A stretch of 64,000 nt of DNA from Gammaproteobacteria bacterium (GCA_015491735.1 WFVH01000031.1:1-64000), one strand, 5' to 3'. Shown: positions 47,887 through 56,629, numbered from the stretch's first letter. Numbers and translations are program-made. Notes: a model not told the origin generated them from the letters alone.

Positions 47887-48519
47887 ATGTTAAAATCAGT
47901 TGAAAATTCACTTGTCAAGACAATACCGCTTGCTCTGTTTTTGCTGCTCCTCTATGGTTGTGCCGCGCCACCGAAAAAGGCCCCTATTCCGGAGAACAAT
48001 GCACAGCCTTCCGCCGAATACCGAATCGGTATCGATGATGTTATTGCTGTATCGGTGTGGCGGAATCCGGAGCTTTCGGTAACCGGTCCCGTGCGTCCGG
48101 ATGGCAAGATAACCATGCCTATTATCGGTGATGTTCAAGCGGGAGGAAAAACCCCGGAGCAGGTCGCCGCCACGATCCGTGAACGTCTGGGCCAGTATCT
48201 CAGAGAACCCCAGGTCGCCGTCAGCGTGGTCGAGCTGGTCAGCCATACCTACCTGACCAGGATACGCGTCACCGGCGCGGTTGCGCAGCCTGTGTCCATT
48301 CCGCACCGCCCCGGAATGACGGTGCTCGACGCTGTACTCGCCGCCGGTGGTATAACAGAATTTGCGGCTCCCAACCGTACCACGCTGTACCGGAAACAGG
48401 GGGGGAAGTCCCGGGCCTTTCCCGTCTATCTGAAAGAGATTTTGTATCAAGGCAAACTGGAGACGAACTACGAGTTGATGCCGGGGGACATCATATCCAT
48501 TCCCGAGCGGCGTTTCTGA
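47887..48519 (+). CDS. Polysaccharide export lipoprotein (Wza/EpsE-like)
   Basis: 210 residues. A lipoprotein signal ends in LLLLYGC (Cys about 25). The Poly_export domain follows (YRIGIDDVIAVSVWRNPELS, GPVRPDGKITMPIIGDVQAG), then a SLBB domain (RIRVTGAVAQPVSIPHRPGM, VLDAVLAAGGITEFAAPNR). It lacks the extra SLBB and transmembrane helix of E. coli Wza, as is usual for the short XrtA-linked form. It probably forms the outer-membrane channel. ATG at 47887 has AGGAATATCGGGA upstream; another ATG at 47860 is possible. The chain-length gene follows after 19 bp. Confidence 0.92.
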   Translation: MLKSVENSLVKTIPLALFLLLLYGCAAPPKKAPIPENNAQPSAEYRIGIDDVIAVSVWRNPELSVTGPVRPDGKITMPIIGDVQAGGKTPEQVAATIRERLGQYLREPQVAVSVVELVSHTYLTRIRVTGAVAQPVSIPHRPGMTVLDAVLAAGGITEFAAPNRTTLYRKQGGKSRAFPVYLKEILYQGKLETNYELMPGDIISIPERRF

Positions 48520-48538
48520 GGGGTTAGTGATTTAGCAG

Positions 48539-50083
48539 ATGAATATCGAACAGTGGATCTATCTGGCGCGAGCCGAAATCAGAAGCAACAAGGGCAAAAT
48601 GGTGCTGATTTTTGTCGTTGTTTCGCTGCTGTTTCTAATCGCGGGGCTGTACTGGCCAAAAAAATATGAATCATCCACTACCATTCTGGCCAGCGAAAAA
48701 AATATCATTACTCCGTTGATGGAAGGGACCGCGGTAGCTACCGGAGTGCAGTCTCTGGCAGGTAACGCCAAGGAGATTATGTTGAGCCGCCGCGTTCTCG
48801 AACAGGTGATGGAGTATGCGGGCTGGCCGGTTGATAAAATGAGTCCGCTCGAAATCGAGATAACCGCGGAAAATATCTCCAAACGCACCCGGGTCGACAG
48901 CATCGGTGTCGGTTTGTTACGCATCTCCTACGTGGACAAGGATCCCCGGCGAGCATTTAAAACCACAGAACGCTTCGCGGAGCTGTTCATCCAGGAGAGC
49001 CTGCGGGCCAAGCAGAACGAAAGCCGAGCGGCATTCGAGTTTGTCGACAACCAGGTAAAGCTGTATCACAAAAAACTGCTCGACGCTGAAAGCCGTTTGA
49101 AAGCGTTTCGCGGCAGCAACGCCGATGCGCGGCCCGGCTCGCAAACCGATGTCGATGCGCGCATTACACAGTTGCGTCAGCAACTGGAGCAGACCCGCTT
49201 GCAGTTGAGTGAAGCACGTGAGCGGGAGAACGCCTTGAACCGGCAGCTGTCCGGGGAGGCTGCTTTTTCTGCACAGTTGACCAAAGAGCAGCAGTTCCGG
49301 GAGCGTATTGTCGAGTTGCAGCAGCAGCGGGACAATCTGCTGCTCAATTTCAGGGAGAGTCATCCTGATGTCATTCGTCTCAATCATCAGATCCGGGAGA
49401 TGGAGGATCTGATTGCCGCAGAGACCGCACGCCGCAAGGAGATTATTGCTGCATTGCGCGGGGGCAGAGACGACTCCAGAATAGCGGTTATTCAGAGCAA
49501 TCCACTTTACCAGCAGCTGCGGCAACAGCTTTCGGACACGCGCACCGAAATTGCCACCCTGGAGACACGGGTAAGAATTACCAACGGGTTCCTGACCGAG
49601 GCGCTAGAGCGCAGTGTGCGTATTACCGACTCCGAAGCGGAGTTGGCGGAGCTGATGCGCGATTACGAAGTAAACCGGACGCTGTACAGCGATCTGTTGC
49701 GCCGCCGGGAAAATGCCCGTGTATCGATGAGTCTCGATCAGGAGGGGCAGGGACTCTCTTTCAAGATTCAGGAACCCGCAGCCCTGCCGTTGAAACCGAG
49801 TGGCTTGCGTTTGCTCCATTTCATGATGGCCGGATTGCTGCTGGGTGGCGGGATTCCCCTGGGCATGATAGCAGCAGTTGTTCAGCTTGATCCGAGGGTC
49901 CGGCAGTACGGAACGCTGAAGCAGGATTTGAAATTACGGATTCTGGCTGTGGTTCCAACACTGCAAACATCACGGGATCGGCGCACCAAACAGCTGGTCA
50001 ACGCCAGCTTGGGATTGGTAATGGTTGCCGTGATTGTTTGCTATGGTTACGTTGGTTATCTGCGTTACACACAGGCGACATAA
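48539..50083 (+). CDS. Polysaccharide chain-length determinant (Wzz family, XrtA-associated type)
   Basis: 514 residues. Two membrane helices flank a long periplasmic part: MVLIFVVVSLLFLIAGLYWP near 21-40 and FMMAGLLLGGGIPLGMIAAV near 427-446, with a further C-terminal helix near 490-507. The periplasmic part is a long coiled coil (about 165-390) with repeated Gln/Arg/Leu heptads. The segment PAALPLKPSGLRLL just before the helix is the Pro-rich motif of Wzz proteins. The C-terminal cytoplasmic kinase of Gram-negative Wzc is missing; the separate ATPase at 50266 takes its place. Likely controls polymer length. Confidence 0.93.
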   Translation: MNIEQWIYLARAEIRSNKGKMVLIFVVVSLLFLIAGLYWPKKYESSTTILASEKNIITPLMEGTAVATGVQSLAGNAKEIMLSRRVLEQVMEYAGWPVDKMSPLEIEITAENISKRTRVDSIGVGLLRISYVDKDPRRAFKTTERFAELFIQESLRAKQNESRAAFEFVDNQVKLYHKKLLDAESRLKAFRGSNADARPGSQTDVDARITQLRQQLEQTRLQLSEARERENALNRQLSGEAAFSAQLTKEQQFRERIVELQQQRDNLLLNFRESHPDVIRLNHQIREMEDLIAAETARRKEIIAALRGGRDDSRIAVIQSNPLYQQLRQQLSDTRTEIATLETRVRITNGFLTEALERSVRITDSEAELAELMRDYEVNRTLYSDLLRRRENARVSMSLDQEGQGLSFKIQEPAALPLKPSGLRLLHFMMAGLLLGGGIPLGMIAAVVQLDPRVRQYGTLKQDLKLRILAVVPTLQTSRDRRTKQLVNASLGLVMVAVIVCYGYVGYLRYTQAT

Positions 50084-50110
50084 CCCCTGACAGGCAGAAA
50101 AAGCATAACG

Positions 50111-50229
50111 GCTCACTCAGATTGCCCCTGAAACTTGTCAGTTCAAGGTGAAAAATGTGAGTTTCCGCGTGTAAATGACCATTTTTCAACGCAGAAATGG
50201 CGAATTTCAGGGGTGAGCTGAATAGTTAC
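50111..50229 (-). repeat. MITE-like element, copy 5 (one end decayed)
   Basis: Right end GCTGAATAGTTAC at 50217-50229 is intact; the left end is changed to ATAACGGCTCACTCAGATTGCC and no target duplication is visible. Interior as in copy 1. It separates the Wzz-like and kinase-like genes. Confidence 0.85.
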
Positions 50230-50265
50230 CAATAAACAAACGGTTTTTTCAAGAATTGGAATACG

Positions 50266-51024
50266 ATGGATGACCTGGTGAAAACACAGCTTCTGGCTCG
50301 GGATGCCGGGCGCAATATCGAGTACCGTTTGGAATCCGCGCGTGAAATTGCCCGGATGTACGAGGGGGAACCCAAAACAGCCGCCCAGCTTGATGCCTGC
50401 AAGATAATCTATCCCGGAATGGCGGATCGCAAGGTGCTGGATGCCTTTCGTGGGCTTCGTTCCAAACTTTTCGGCATGAACCAGGGTGATGGTTTCGTGA
50501 TTATGGTGTCCCCCGTTGCCTCGGGTAGTGGAGGCAGTTTCGTCGCCTCAAATCTGGCCGCGGCAATAGCGCTCGACAACACCAAAACGGCGCTTCTGGT
50601 CGACTGTGACCTTCGCAACCCCGGTCTGCATGAACGCCTGGGTGTTGATTGTGATGTTGGTCTTGTCGATTATATCGAGCATTCAGAGGAGATCTCGATT
50701 GAACGGCTGATCCGCCCGACAGGCATTCCCCGTTTAAGGCTGGTGCCGGCTGGCCAGCGGCATGAAAGTATTTGTGACTATTTTACTTCGGTACCCATGG
50801 AGATGTTTCTCGATGAGGTGAGTTCCCGGTATCGGGAACGATTTGTCATTCTCGATGCGCCTTCGGTAACCGAGTCTCCAGATGCCAGAATTCTGGCTGA
50901 TTTGAGCGATGCTGTTATTCTGTGTGTCGGCTATGCCAAATCGACCCGCAGGCAGATTGCCGAGGCGGCCGCCGAGATCAACAGGGACAAACTTGCCGGC
51001 GTCGTTTTTTCCGAAGGCATCTGA
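50266..51024 (+). CDS. BY-kinase-like ATPase (CpsD/CapB family) with defective P-loop
   Basis: 252 residues, stand-alone partner of the Wzz protein. The order of motifs is that of bacterial tyrosine kinases: VLDAFRGLRSKLF (about 58-70), VSPVASGSGGSFVASNLAAA (81-100), Walker A' LLVDCDLRNPGLHERLG (110-126) and Walker B FVILDAPSV. In the Walker A the invariant Lys (GKS) is replaced by Gly90 (GGS), and no Tyr cluster is found at the C-terminus. It may therefore bind ATP poorly and act as a scaffold. The ATG at 50266 lies 36 bp after a MITE copy. Confidence 0.85.
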   Translation: MDDLVKTQLLARDAGRNIEYRLESAREIARMYEGEPKTAAQLDACKIIYPGMADRKVLDAFRGLRSKLFGMNQGDGFVIMVSPVASGSGGSFVASNLAAAIALDNTKTALLVDCDLRNPGLHERLGVDCDVGLVDYIEHSEEISIERLIRPTGIPRLRLVPAGQRHESICDYFTSVPMEMFLDEVSSRYRERFVILDAPSVTESPDARILADLSDAVILCVGYAKSTRRQIAEAAAEINRDKLAGVVFSEGI

Positions 51025-51039
51025 ACTTTTTCATCACGG

Positions 51040-52302
51040 ATGAAAGTATCTTCTCTCTACGTTCTGCTGGCCGTGTTGTGCGCCATGTCAGGCAACAGCG
51101 CAAGTGAATGGAGCTATTCCATCGAGGATGAGATGGGTTACTCCAGTAACATTGCCCGTGCTGCCGACAATGAGATAGATGAATACACCAATACGCTTCG
51201 TCTGGGCCTGAATTACCGGGAGAACAGCGTTGAGCTTGAAGGCAGGGTTGGAGCCAATATTGAATATCTCTCCTACCTGACCGGCGTGTATGAAAACGAA
51301 GTCCGCGGCTATCTGGATGCAAATGTCAAATGGATACTGTTGCAGGACCGGTTATTCTGGGCGGTTGAAGACAGGCTGTCCGTCGAGCCGGTATTGACCC
51401 GCCAGGCCTGGATGCCGGGAAACATCCAGCAGACCAATGTCTTTTCAACCGGTCCCAGCCTCAACTACCGTCTGGACACCGCAATGCGCCTGACGGCCGA
51501 TATGCGCTATATGAACTCCTATGCCGAAGAGACCGAAGGTTTCAACAGCGACCGCTGGTACATGGGTGCCAGTTTGATTCATGAGCGCTCTCTGTCGACC
51601 AACGTTTCGGCAAACCTGACCTGGCGCAGTGTGGATTTTGGCAGCGAATCTGCCGACGATTATCGCCAGCTCGGGCTATTCGCTGCCTGGGAGCGCCAGT
51701 TCGGCCGTTCGGGGCTGCTGCTGGAGCTGGGTGGACTTCATGTCGACTTCGATAGCGGCAACAGTGAGTATGGCCCCTATGCCCGCCTGTCCTGGCTCCG
51801 AACGATCTCGTCGACGAGCCGTTTTCAGGCCGGGTTCAGTCACGGGTTTTCCGACGCCGCAGAACAGGTGTCGGGAGGTACCAGAGTCGTGCCTGTCAGC
51901 ACAAATATCATCTCTTCGCAGGTGTATACGAACAGCAAGCTCGAACTGGCCTACCATCGAGAGTGGGCGCGCTTCTCCCTGGGAACCAGTTTAAGCTATC
52001 AGAAACAGGCGTTTCTGAGCAGCCCGGATCTGGATCAGCATCTGGTGAATCTGGGTGTCATCTGGGAGCGGGGGTTTGGGGGGGGCACCCGGATGGATCT
52101 GGGTATCTCCTATTTTGATACTGTTTACGAACTGGATGATCGAAACGACAAGACGTTGGCCCCCTTCGTCACCCTGTATTTTCAGCGAAGCTCCCATCTC
52201 ACCTACCGCCTGCGTGCCACACTGGAGAAAAGAGACAGCAGCGAAGAGGGTGCTGATTATACCGATTCAATGTTTTTTGCTACAATCAGCTATCGGCGTT
52301 GA
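51040..52302 (+). CDS. Outer-membrane beta-barrel of the exopolysaccharide system
   Basis: 420 residues with a short signal peptide (MKVSSLYVLLAVLCAMSGNSA). The mature chain is a series of amphipathic beta-strands (WSYSIEDEMGYSSNIARAAD, then LRLGLNYRENSVELEGRVGA) resembling the PEP-CTERM/XrtA-associated outer-membrane protein family (TIGR03016) and BcsC-like barrels; it ends in FATISYRR rather than a terminal aromatic. It starts 15 bp after the kinase-like gene. Likely assists passage of the polymer across the outer membrane. Confidence 0.78.
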   Translation: MKVSSLYVLLAVLCAMSGNSASEWSYSIEDEMGYSSNIARAADNEIDEYTNTLRLGLNYRENSVELEGRVGANIEYLSYLTGVYENEVRGYLDANVKWILLQDRLFWAVEDRLSVEPVLTRQAWMPGNIQQTNVFSTGPSLNYRLDTAMRLTADMRYMNSYAEETEGFNSDRWYMGASLIHERSLSTNVSANLTWRSVDFGSESADDYRQLGLFAAWERQFGRSGLLLELGGLHVDFDSGNSEYGPYARLSWLRTISSTSRFQAGFSHGFSDAAEQVSGGTRVVPVSTNIISSQVYTNSKLELAYHREWARFSLGTSLSYQKQAFLSSPDLDQHLVNLGVIWERGFGGGTRMDLGISYFDTVYELDDRNDKTLAPFVTLYFQRSSHLTYRLRATLEKRDSSEEGADYTDSMFFATISYRR

Positions 52303-52335
52303 TACTGTTTTGCTGTAGCGGGTGGTAATGGAGTT

Positions 52336-53064
52336 ATGCGAGGTGGCGGCAGACCGGACTTTATTCGCTATTATCGTGAACTCGAGCTAAAACCGGGGAG
52401 TGAATGGGAACAGGCGCGTCGGCAATTCAAGCTGTTATCTCAAAGGTGGCATCCTGACCGGCATCATCACAATCCTGATGAGAAGCTGCGTGCCGAGCGG
52501 AAACAGCAGGCAATCAATGAAGCGATGCGCGCCATTTCCGACTATTACAGAGCAAACGGAAATATGCCGTTGCGCCCCCGGGTCAAGCCCGGTTCGCGGC
52601 CGATTGATATTCCCGGCTGTGCAGCCGGGGATCATACGCCGGATATGGACTCTGTTCTACAAAAAGAGGGCGGCTCTTCCGGCGCGTGGTTTTGGTTTGT
52701 TCTGCTGCTGTTTGTGGTTTCGGCCCTCTGGCTGTTGCTGCCCGGGCAGACAAGATACCCTGTACCTGAACCCGGGATCCGGGCTGACACACAGGATCTG
52801 CAAGCTGGCCTCTATCGGGAGGGGGCAGAATTGCCGGACAACAAGAAAAAACCTCCACCGGAGACGGTTTCCCCCGCGCCTTCCGGTAGTGAAGAGTTTA
52901 TTCGCATTGGCTCCAGCCCCGAGGATGTGATCCGCATTCAGGGCGAGCCCTTGTTCAAGAACGGTGCACGATGGGACTTTGGTCCATCCTATATTGAATT
53001 CCGCTATAACCGGGTATCAGGCTGGCACAACTCGCCCATGCGGCCTTTGCGAGTGAAAGAGTAG
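52336..53064 (+). CDS. J-domain membrane protein
   Basis: 242 residues. Residues 10-72 form a J domain with an intact HPD motif at 39-41 (SQRWHPDRHHHNPDEK). One transmembrane helix (WFWFVLLLFVVSALWLLLPG, 118-137) follows. Residues 186-240 hold IRIGSSPEDVIRIQGEPL and WDFGPSYIEFRYNRVSGWHN, a motif pair that recurs after J domains in other proteobacterial proteins. It could recruit DnaK to the membrane near the polysaccharide export complex. It starts 33 bp after the barrel gene in the same direction. Confidence 0.8.
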   Translation: MRGGGRPDFIRYYRELELKPGSEWEQARRQFKLLSQRWHPDRHHHNPDEKLRAERKQQAINEAMRAISDYYRANGNMPLRPRVKPGSRPIDIPGCAAGDHTPDMDSVLQKEGGSSGAWFWFVLLLFVVSALWLLLPGQTRYPVPEPGIRADTQDLQAGLYREGAELPDNKKKPPPETVSPAPSGSEEFIRIGSSPEDVIRIQGEPLFKNGARWDFGPSYIEFRYNRVSGWHNSPMRPLRVKE

Positions 53065-53130
53065 CAAAATGGATTGCAGCCCTTAAAGCTTTTCGTGTTG
53101 GCTCGATATACTATTAAGACGAACGATAAT

Positions 53131-53170
53131 ATTAACCCGGCAACACAATATATCGTGTTGCCGGGTTAAT
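53131..53170. repeat. 40-bp perfect palindrome (TTGCCGGGTTAA family)
   Basis: Arms of 16 nt, attaacccggcaacac and its exact complement, around the 8-nt loop aatatatc. Two half-sites of the family are placed head to head. It might also end transcription after the J-domain gene, but no T-run follows. Confidence 0.85.
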
Positions 53171-53171
53171 A

Positions 53172-53285
53172 AAGCCTCATTCAGCGGGTCTTTGGGCGGT
53201 CAGCCCGCAAAGTGCAGTGGTGCAGGCAGGGTGGTTCCCTGTCAAGCCGCCGGAACGCCCCTCCTTTGAGTGGTTTCCAGGGCAG
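53172..53285. repeat. Repeat segment shared with 22956-23050 (opposite orientation)
   Basis: Begins AGCCTCATTCAGCGGGTCTT and includes GGTCAGCCCG and TTCCCTGTCA, the reverse complement of the 3' half of the repeat at 22861-23050. It lies between the J-domain and GT4 genes; no coding sequence is evident. Confidence 0.7.
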
Positions 53286-53325
53286 ACATATAAAACATGT
53301 GCGTATTTTGTGATGTGATAGCAGT

Positions 53326-54549
53326 TTGAATTTCAGAGTCCTGTTTGTGATCAAAATCCTTTTATCCACCGTTATCTACCCCAACCGCTTTGAAATCAAC
53401 CGGGGGGTGTGCATCAAAAAACAGGCTGTGGAGCTGGCTCGCAAAAACAGGTTGGTAGTTCTTGTTCCTGTTCCCTATTTTCCGTCATTCCTGTCGAACA
53501 ACAGCCGCGCATTCTATGCCAGAATTCCCCGGGAGGATGTGATTGACGGACTCGCGGTGCAATATCCCCGATTCTTTATCATTCCCAAGCTGTTCCGGTT
53601 TCTTCATGGGCCATTCCTGTTTTTGTCGGTATATCGTTATTATCGTCGGACAATAAAAAAAGAGCGGCCGGACATTCTGCTGGGTTTCTGGACTTTTCCC
53701 GATGGGTTTGCCAACGTTCTCATCGCAAAACTGTTCAAGCTTCCCGTCGTTATCGGATGCCGGGGCTGCGATATCAACCAGCTGACCAACCCTTATCTGC
53801 AAAGAAAGTTGATAGCCTGGGCGCTTCGTAATTGCGACCAGGTTCTTTCTGTCAGTGAGGCGTTAAAAAAAGAGATAGTGGAACGGCTCGATATTCCACC
53901 CGGGCGCATAACGGTGATCCCCAACGGGATTGAAGAAGGACGTTTTTTCCCGCAGGACAAAAACAGGATGCGCGAGGCTCTGGAGTTGGATAAAGGCCAC
54001 CATATTACCCTGTGTGTGGCTAGACTGGAGCCGGTCAAGGGAGTTGAGGTATTGGTCCGGGCGTTTGCCCGCATTGAAGGGGATGACAATCGACTGATCA
54101 TCATCGGTGATGGGAGTGAAATGCAGACGCTCTCCACCCTGGTTGGCAGGTTGGGTGTTTCTGATCGGATTTCGTTGGTTGGCTCAAAACCGTACGATGA
54201 AATTCCCCGGTGGGTGAATGCTGCCGATCTGCTGGTTCTTCCCAGCATTTCCGAAGGCTGGCCAAATACGTTGATGGAGGCTTTCTCCTGTGGCAAACCC
54301 GTTGTCGCCTCCAGGGTAGGGGGGGTACCCGAAATTATCGACTCTCCTCAACTGGGAATCATGACCAGTCCCGCAGATGTGGATGATCTTGCCCGCGGAA
54401 TCCAGGAGGGTATGGCGCGTAACTGGGATGCCGATGTCATTCGCCAGCGTGTACTGGGCAGGAGCTGGGCCGTCGTCGCGGATGAATTGCAGGCAGAGTT
54501 GGAACGGGTGCTGCAGCGGCGCAACGCTTTGCCTGGTTCTGTCTGCTGA
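53326..54549 (+). CDS. Family 4 glycosyltransferase
   Basis: 407 residues, GT-B fold. N-terminal acceptor domain with STVIYPNRFEINRGVCIKKQ and ILLGFWTFPDGFANVLIAKL; C-terminal donor domain with CVARLEPVKGVEVLVRAFAR, IIIGDGSEMQTL and the E-x7-E motif in SEGWPNTLMEAFSCGKPVV. It belongs to the branch often found with XrtA exopolysaccharide genes. The start is uncertain: TTG at 53326 or GTG at 53347; neither has a strong ribosome-binding site. It is the last gene of the polysaccharide region and is convergent with the cytochrome gene. Confidence 0.88.
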   Translation: MNFRVLFVIKILLSTVIYPNRFEINRGVCIKKQAVELARKNRLVVLVPVPYFPSFLSNNSRAFYARIPREDVIDGLAVQYPRFFIIPKLFRFLHGPFLFLSVYRYYRRTIKKERPDILLGFWTFPDGFANVLIAKLFKLPVVIGCRGCDINQLTNPYLQRKLIAWALRNCDQVLSVSEALKKEIVERLDIPPGRITVIPNGIEEGRFFPQDKNRMREALELDKGHHITLCVARLEPVKGVEVLVRAFARIEGDDNRLIIIGDGSEMQTLSTLVGRLGVSDRISLVGSKPYDEIPRWVNAADLLVLPSISEGWPNTLMEAFSCGKPVVASRVGGVPEIIDSPQLGIMTSPADVDDLARGIQEGMARNWDADVIRQRVLGRSWAVVADELQAELERVLQRRNALPGSVC

Positions 54550-54615
54550 CCCGGCAATGTCCGACTCGAAAACAGGTCACCCGGCGCACTGATCTGACCG
54601 TTTCTCAACCGCCTG

Positions 54616-55923
54616 TCAATGGGCAATCCGCGCCCAGTAACTGTCGAAGTCAAAGCCTGGACTGTGGGGTTGGGTGTGGCACTGGTTGCAAATCTTTTCC
54701 CTGGGCCAGCCAGCATTTGGCGTTGCCAGCCTCCCTTGCGATTCCACATGCGCCCTGCCGGCACCGTGGCAGGATTCGCACTGGACATCGAGCAGGTGCA
54801 TGGTTAAGCGGGCATCAATATAACCGCCCGGTTTTTCAAAGCCTACAGTGTGGCAAACGATACAGTCTGGATCAAAGGACTTTCCGACCTCTTCGAGCTT
54901 TTCGAATGCGGCGGCATGCGGGCTTGCGCGCCATATTGTGTAAGGCTTTTCGTGACAGCCCTGGCAAGCCTCGCTGCCGGTATAAGGACTTTGCCCCGAC
55001 TGTAACTGTTTTCGTTTTTCGACACTGGCCAGGTAGGCGGCTTTCACCCCGGCATTGTATTCGTCGTACCAGGTTTTCAGGAAGGGGGCATCGGGAACGC
55101 TCTCCGGAAGCGGGATAACTTCATGCCGCCAGGAAGCGATACTCCCCTTGTTGTCGATTTGAAGGTTGACACGCCCCAGCCGCATTCCCCGCGATCCGGG
55201 TTGCAGTACCAGTGTTTTCCCGTGCTGCCGGGGTTGGCCATATTTTTCATAGGCGGATTGAACGATCAGAATATCGACGTTATCGAGCGCCATCGACTCT
55301 GCCACCCGTTCCAGTGATTCAGGGAAGCTCAATACGGTAAGCACCCCCTTTTCCCTGGTTTCCCGCAGCGTATTCTCTAACTGCTCGACAGGGGCGTTTA
55401 CCGGGTTATGATCCCCCCTCATCTGGCGAAAAGGTGAATCTTCAGGGTTCAGCCAGGCAAAAAAGGCCATCCTGACCTCACCATGTTCCAGGTCTTTCCG
55501 GGAGGGGAAAACGGCTTGTCCACGCCAGTTGGTGACCACCCAGGGCAGGGGTATTTTTTTTATAAAATCAACACCGTAGGATAAATCCCGCCACTGCAGG
55601 CCAATGGCGTCATAGTCCATTGCAGCGATCCCTTTCAGGATATACTCGCTTTTCAGCCGATCCCGCGGAGAGGCGTTGGCGAGCAGACCACCTGACGAGA
55701 TGAGAAACAGTGAAGGGTTCTGCCGCCGCAGCTCCTGAATTTTGCTGGCGCGCCGCAAAATACCGCCCAGATCACCCGCCTCGGAACAGCCACAGGGTTC
55801 AAGCTCTCCATCGAGATTGCCCGAGTAGATGATGGTAGCCGAGGTTCCCCCGCTTTTTTCTGCATGCGAACCGCCCGTTATTCCCATCAGCAGCACCGCA
55901 AGCAGCAGCATTTTCTTGTTCAT
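54616..55923 (-). CDS. 5'-nucleotidase-like domain fused to a tetraheme cytochrome c
   Basis: 435 residues, periplasmic. Signal peptide MNKKMLLLAVLLMGITGGSHA. Residues 28-275 resemble the metallophosphatase domain of UshA and SoxB relatives (IIYSGNLDGELEPCGCSEAG, GGILRRASKI, YDAIGLQWRDLSYG), but the usual DxH metal ligands are replaced by a CxC. Residues 315-420 carry four CxxCH heme sites: CQGCH 320-324, CIVCH 354-358, CESCH 382-386 and CNQCH 412-416, arranged like cytochrome c554-type modules. The ATG at 55923 gives the signal peptide. An electron-transfer role is likely; the substrate is unknown. It is divergent from yceD. Confidence 0.85.
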   Translation of the reverse strand: MNKKMLLLAVLLMGITGGSHAEKSGGTSATIIYSGNLDGELEPCGCSEAGDLGGILRRASKIQELRRQNPSLFLISSGGLLANASPRDRLKSEYILKGIAAMDYDAIGLQWRDLSYGVDFIKKIPLPWVVTNWRGQAVFPSRKDLEHGEVRMAFFAWLNPEDSPFRQMRGDHNPVNAPVEQLENTLRETREKGVLTVLSFPESLERVAESMALDNVDILIVQSAYEKYGQPRQHGKTLVLQPGSRGMRLGRVNLQIDNKGSIASWRHEVIPLPESVPDAPFLKTWYDEYNAGVKAAYLASVEKRKQLQSGQSPYTGSEACQGCHEKPYTIWRASPHAAAFEKLEEVGKSFDPDCIVCHTVGFEKPGGYIDARLTMHLLDVQCESCHGAGRAHVESQGRLATPNAGWPREKICNQCHTQPHSPGFDFDSYWARIAH

Positions 55924-56048
55924 GAATTTATCCACGATGATTACACAGTCAGACAGAGAGTCTGATTTTGTCCCTGAGAGACCAAATACTCGGCCAATGG
56001 TTCCCTTTGTGCTGCAATCTGTCAAGCGCATTGCGGTTGTATTCACCC

Positions 56049-56077
56049 TTTACAGCGCATATTATTAATTTTACAAT
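56049..56077 (+). promoter_or_regulatory. Sigma-70-type promoter of yceD, nearly leaderless
   Basis: TTTACA at 56049-56054, 17 bp, TACAAT at 56072-56077. Transcription would begin near 56084, only about 3 bases before the ATG at 56087, and no Shine-Dalgarno sequence precedes that ATG. It suggests leaderless translation or a still earlier promoter. Confidence 0.5.
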
Positions 56078-56086
56078 GCTCCTCTT

Positions 56087-56602
56087 ATGTTTGCCGGTTT
56101 GCCACAAACAGTCGATCCCTACCGTTTGGCCGAGGCGGGAGAGCGCTATGCGGGGCGAGTGGAGCAGTCCGTTTTCAAGCGGCTCGGTTCAATGGCTCAT
56201 CCGGCGGGACGCCAGTTCAAGCTCTCCCTCCGGTTTGGAGTGGAGCAGGGGATTCCCTGCCTGCGGGGCCGTTTGGCCGGCGATATTGCTGTAACATGTC
56301 AGCGCTGCATGGAGCCGATGGATCTGACCATCGACACCCGCTTTCTGTTCGGGTTCGCACGCAACCAGGAGGAGGAGCTGCGCCTGCCGGATGGGTTCGA
56401 ACCGCTCCGGATCGAGCAACGGGAGTTGGCGCTTTTTCCTGTCGTGGAGGACGAGCTGCTGCTGGCATTGCCTATGGTGGCGCTGCATCCACAGTCAGTG
56501 TGTCCGGCAGAGGCTGACACGGCGGTAATGGATGAGCAGGCGGAACGCGGCAGAACGAGTCCTTTTTCCGTGCTGGCCGCCTTGAAACAAAACAAACAGT
56601 AG
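56087..56602 (+). CDS. yceD: YceD/DUF177 protein (23S rRNA accumulation factor)
   Basis: 171 residues, near the E. coli length of 173. A conserved CxxC in VTCQRCMEP (about 71-76), the segment LALFPVVEDELLLALPMVAL and the C-terminal NPF-like SPFSVLAALK match DUF177. The protein is needed for normal 23S rRNA levels in plants and enterobacteria, probably through the large subunit. The order yceD-rpmF-plsX-fabH is conserved. The start at 56087 aligns with the E. coli N-terminus. Confidence 0.92.
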   Translation: MFAGLPQTVDPYRLAEAGERYAGRVEQSVFKRLGSMAHPAGRQFKLSLRFGVEQGIPCLRGRLAGDIAVTCQRCMEPMDLTIDTRFLFGFARNQEEELRLPDGFEPLRIEQRELALFPVVEDELLLALPMVALHPQSVCPAEADTAVMDEQAERGRTSPFSVLAALKQNKQ

Positions 56603-56629
56603 CTGCCCGGCAAGTTGCAGAATTTGAGC

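Noticed and set aside
27135-54549. Exosortase (XrtA/EpsH) gene expected with these exopolysaccharide genes
   Set aside because: No protein with the exosortase Cys/Arg/His membrane motifs was found, and no PEP-CTERM tail was seen.
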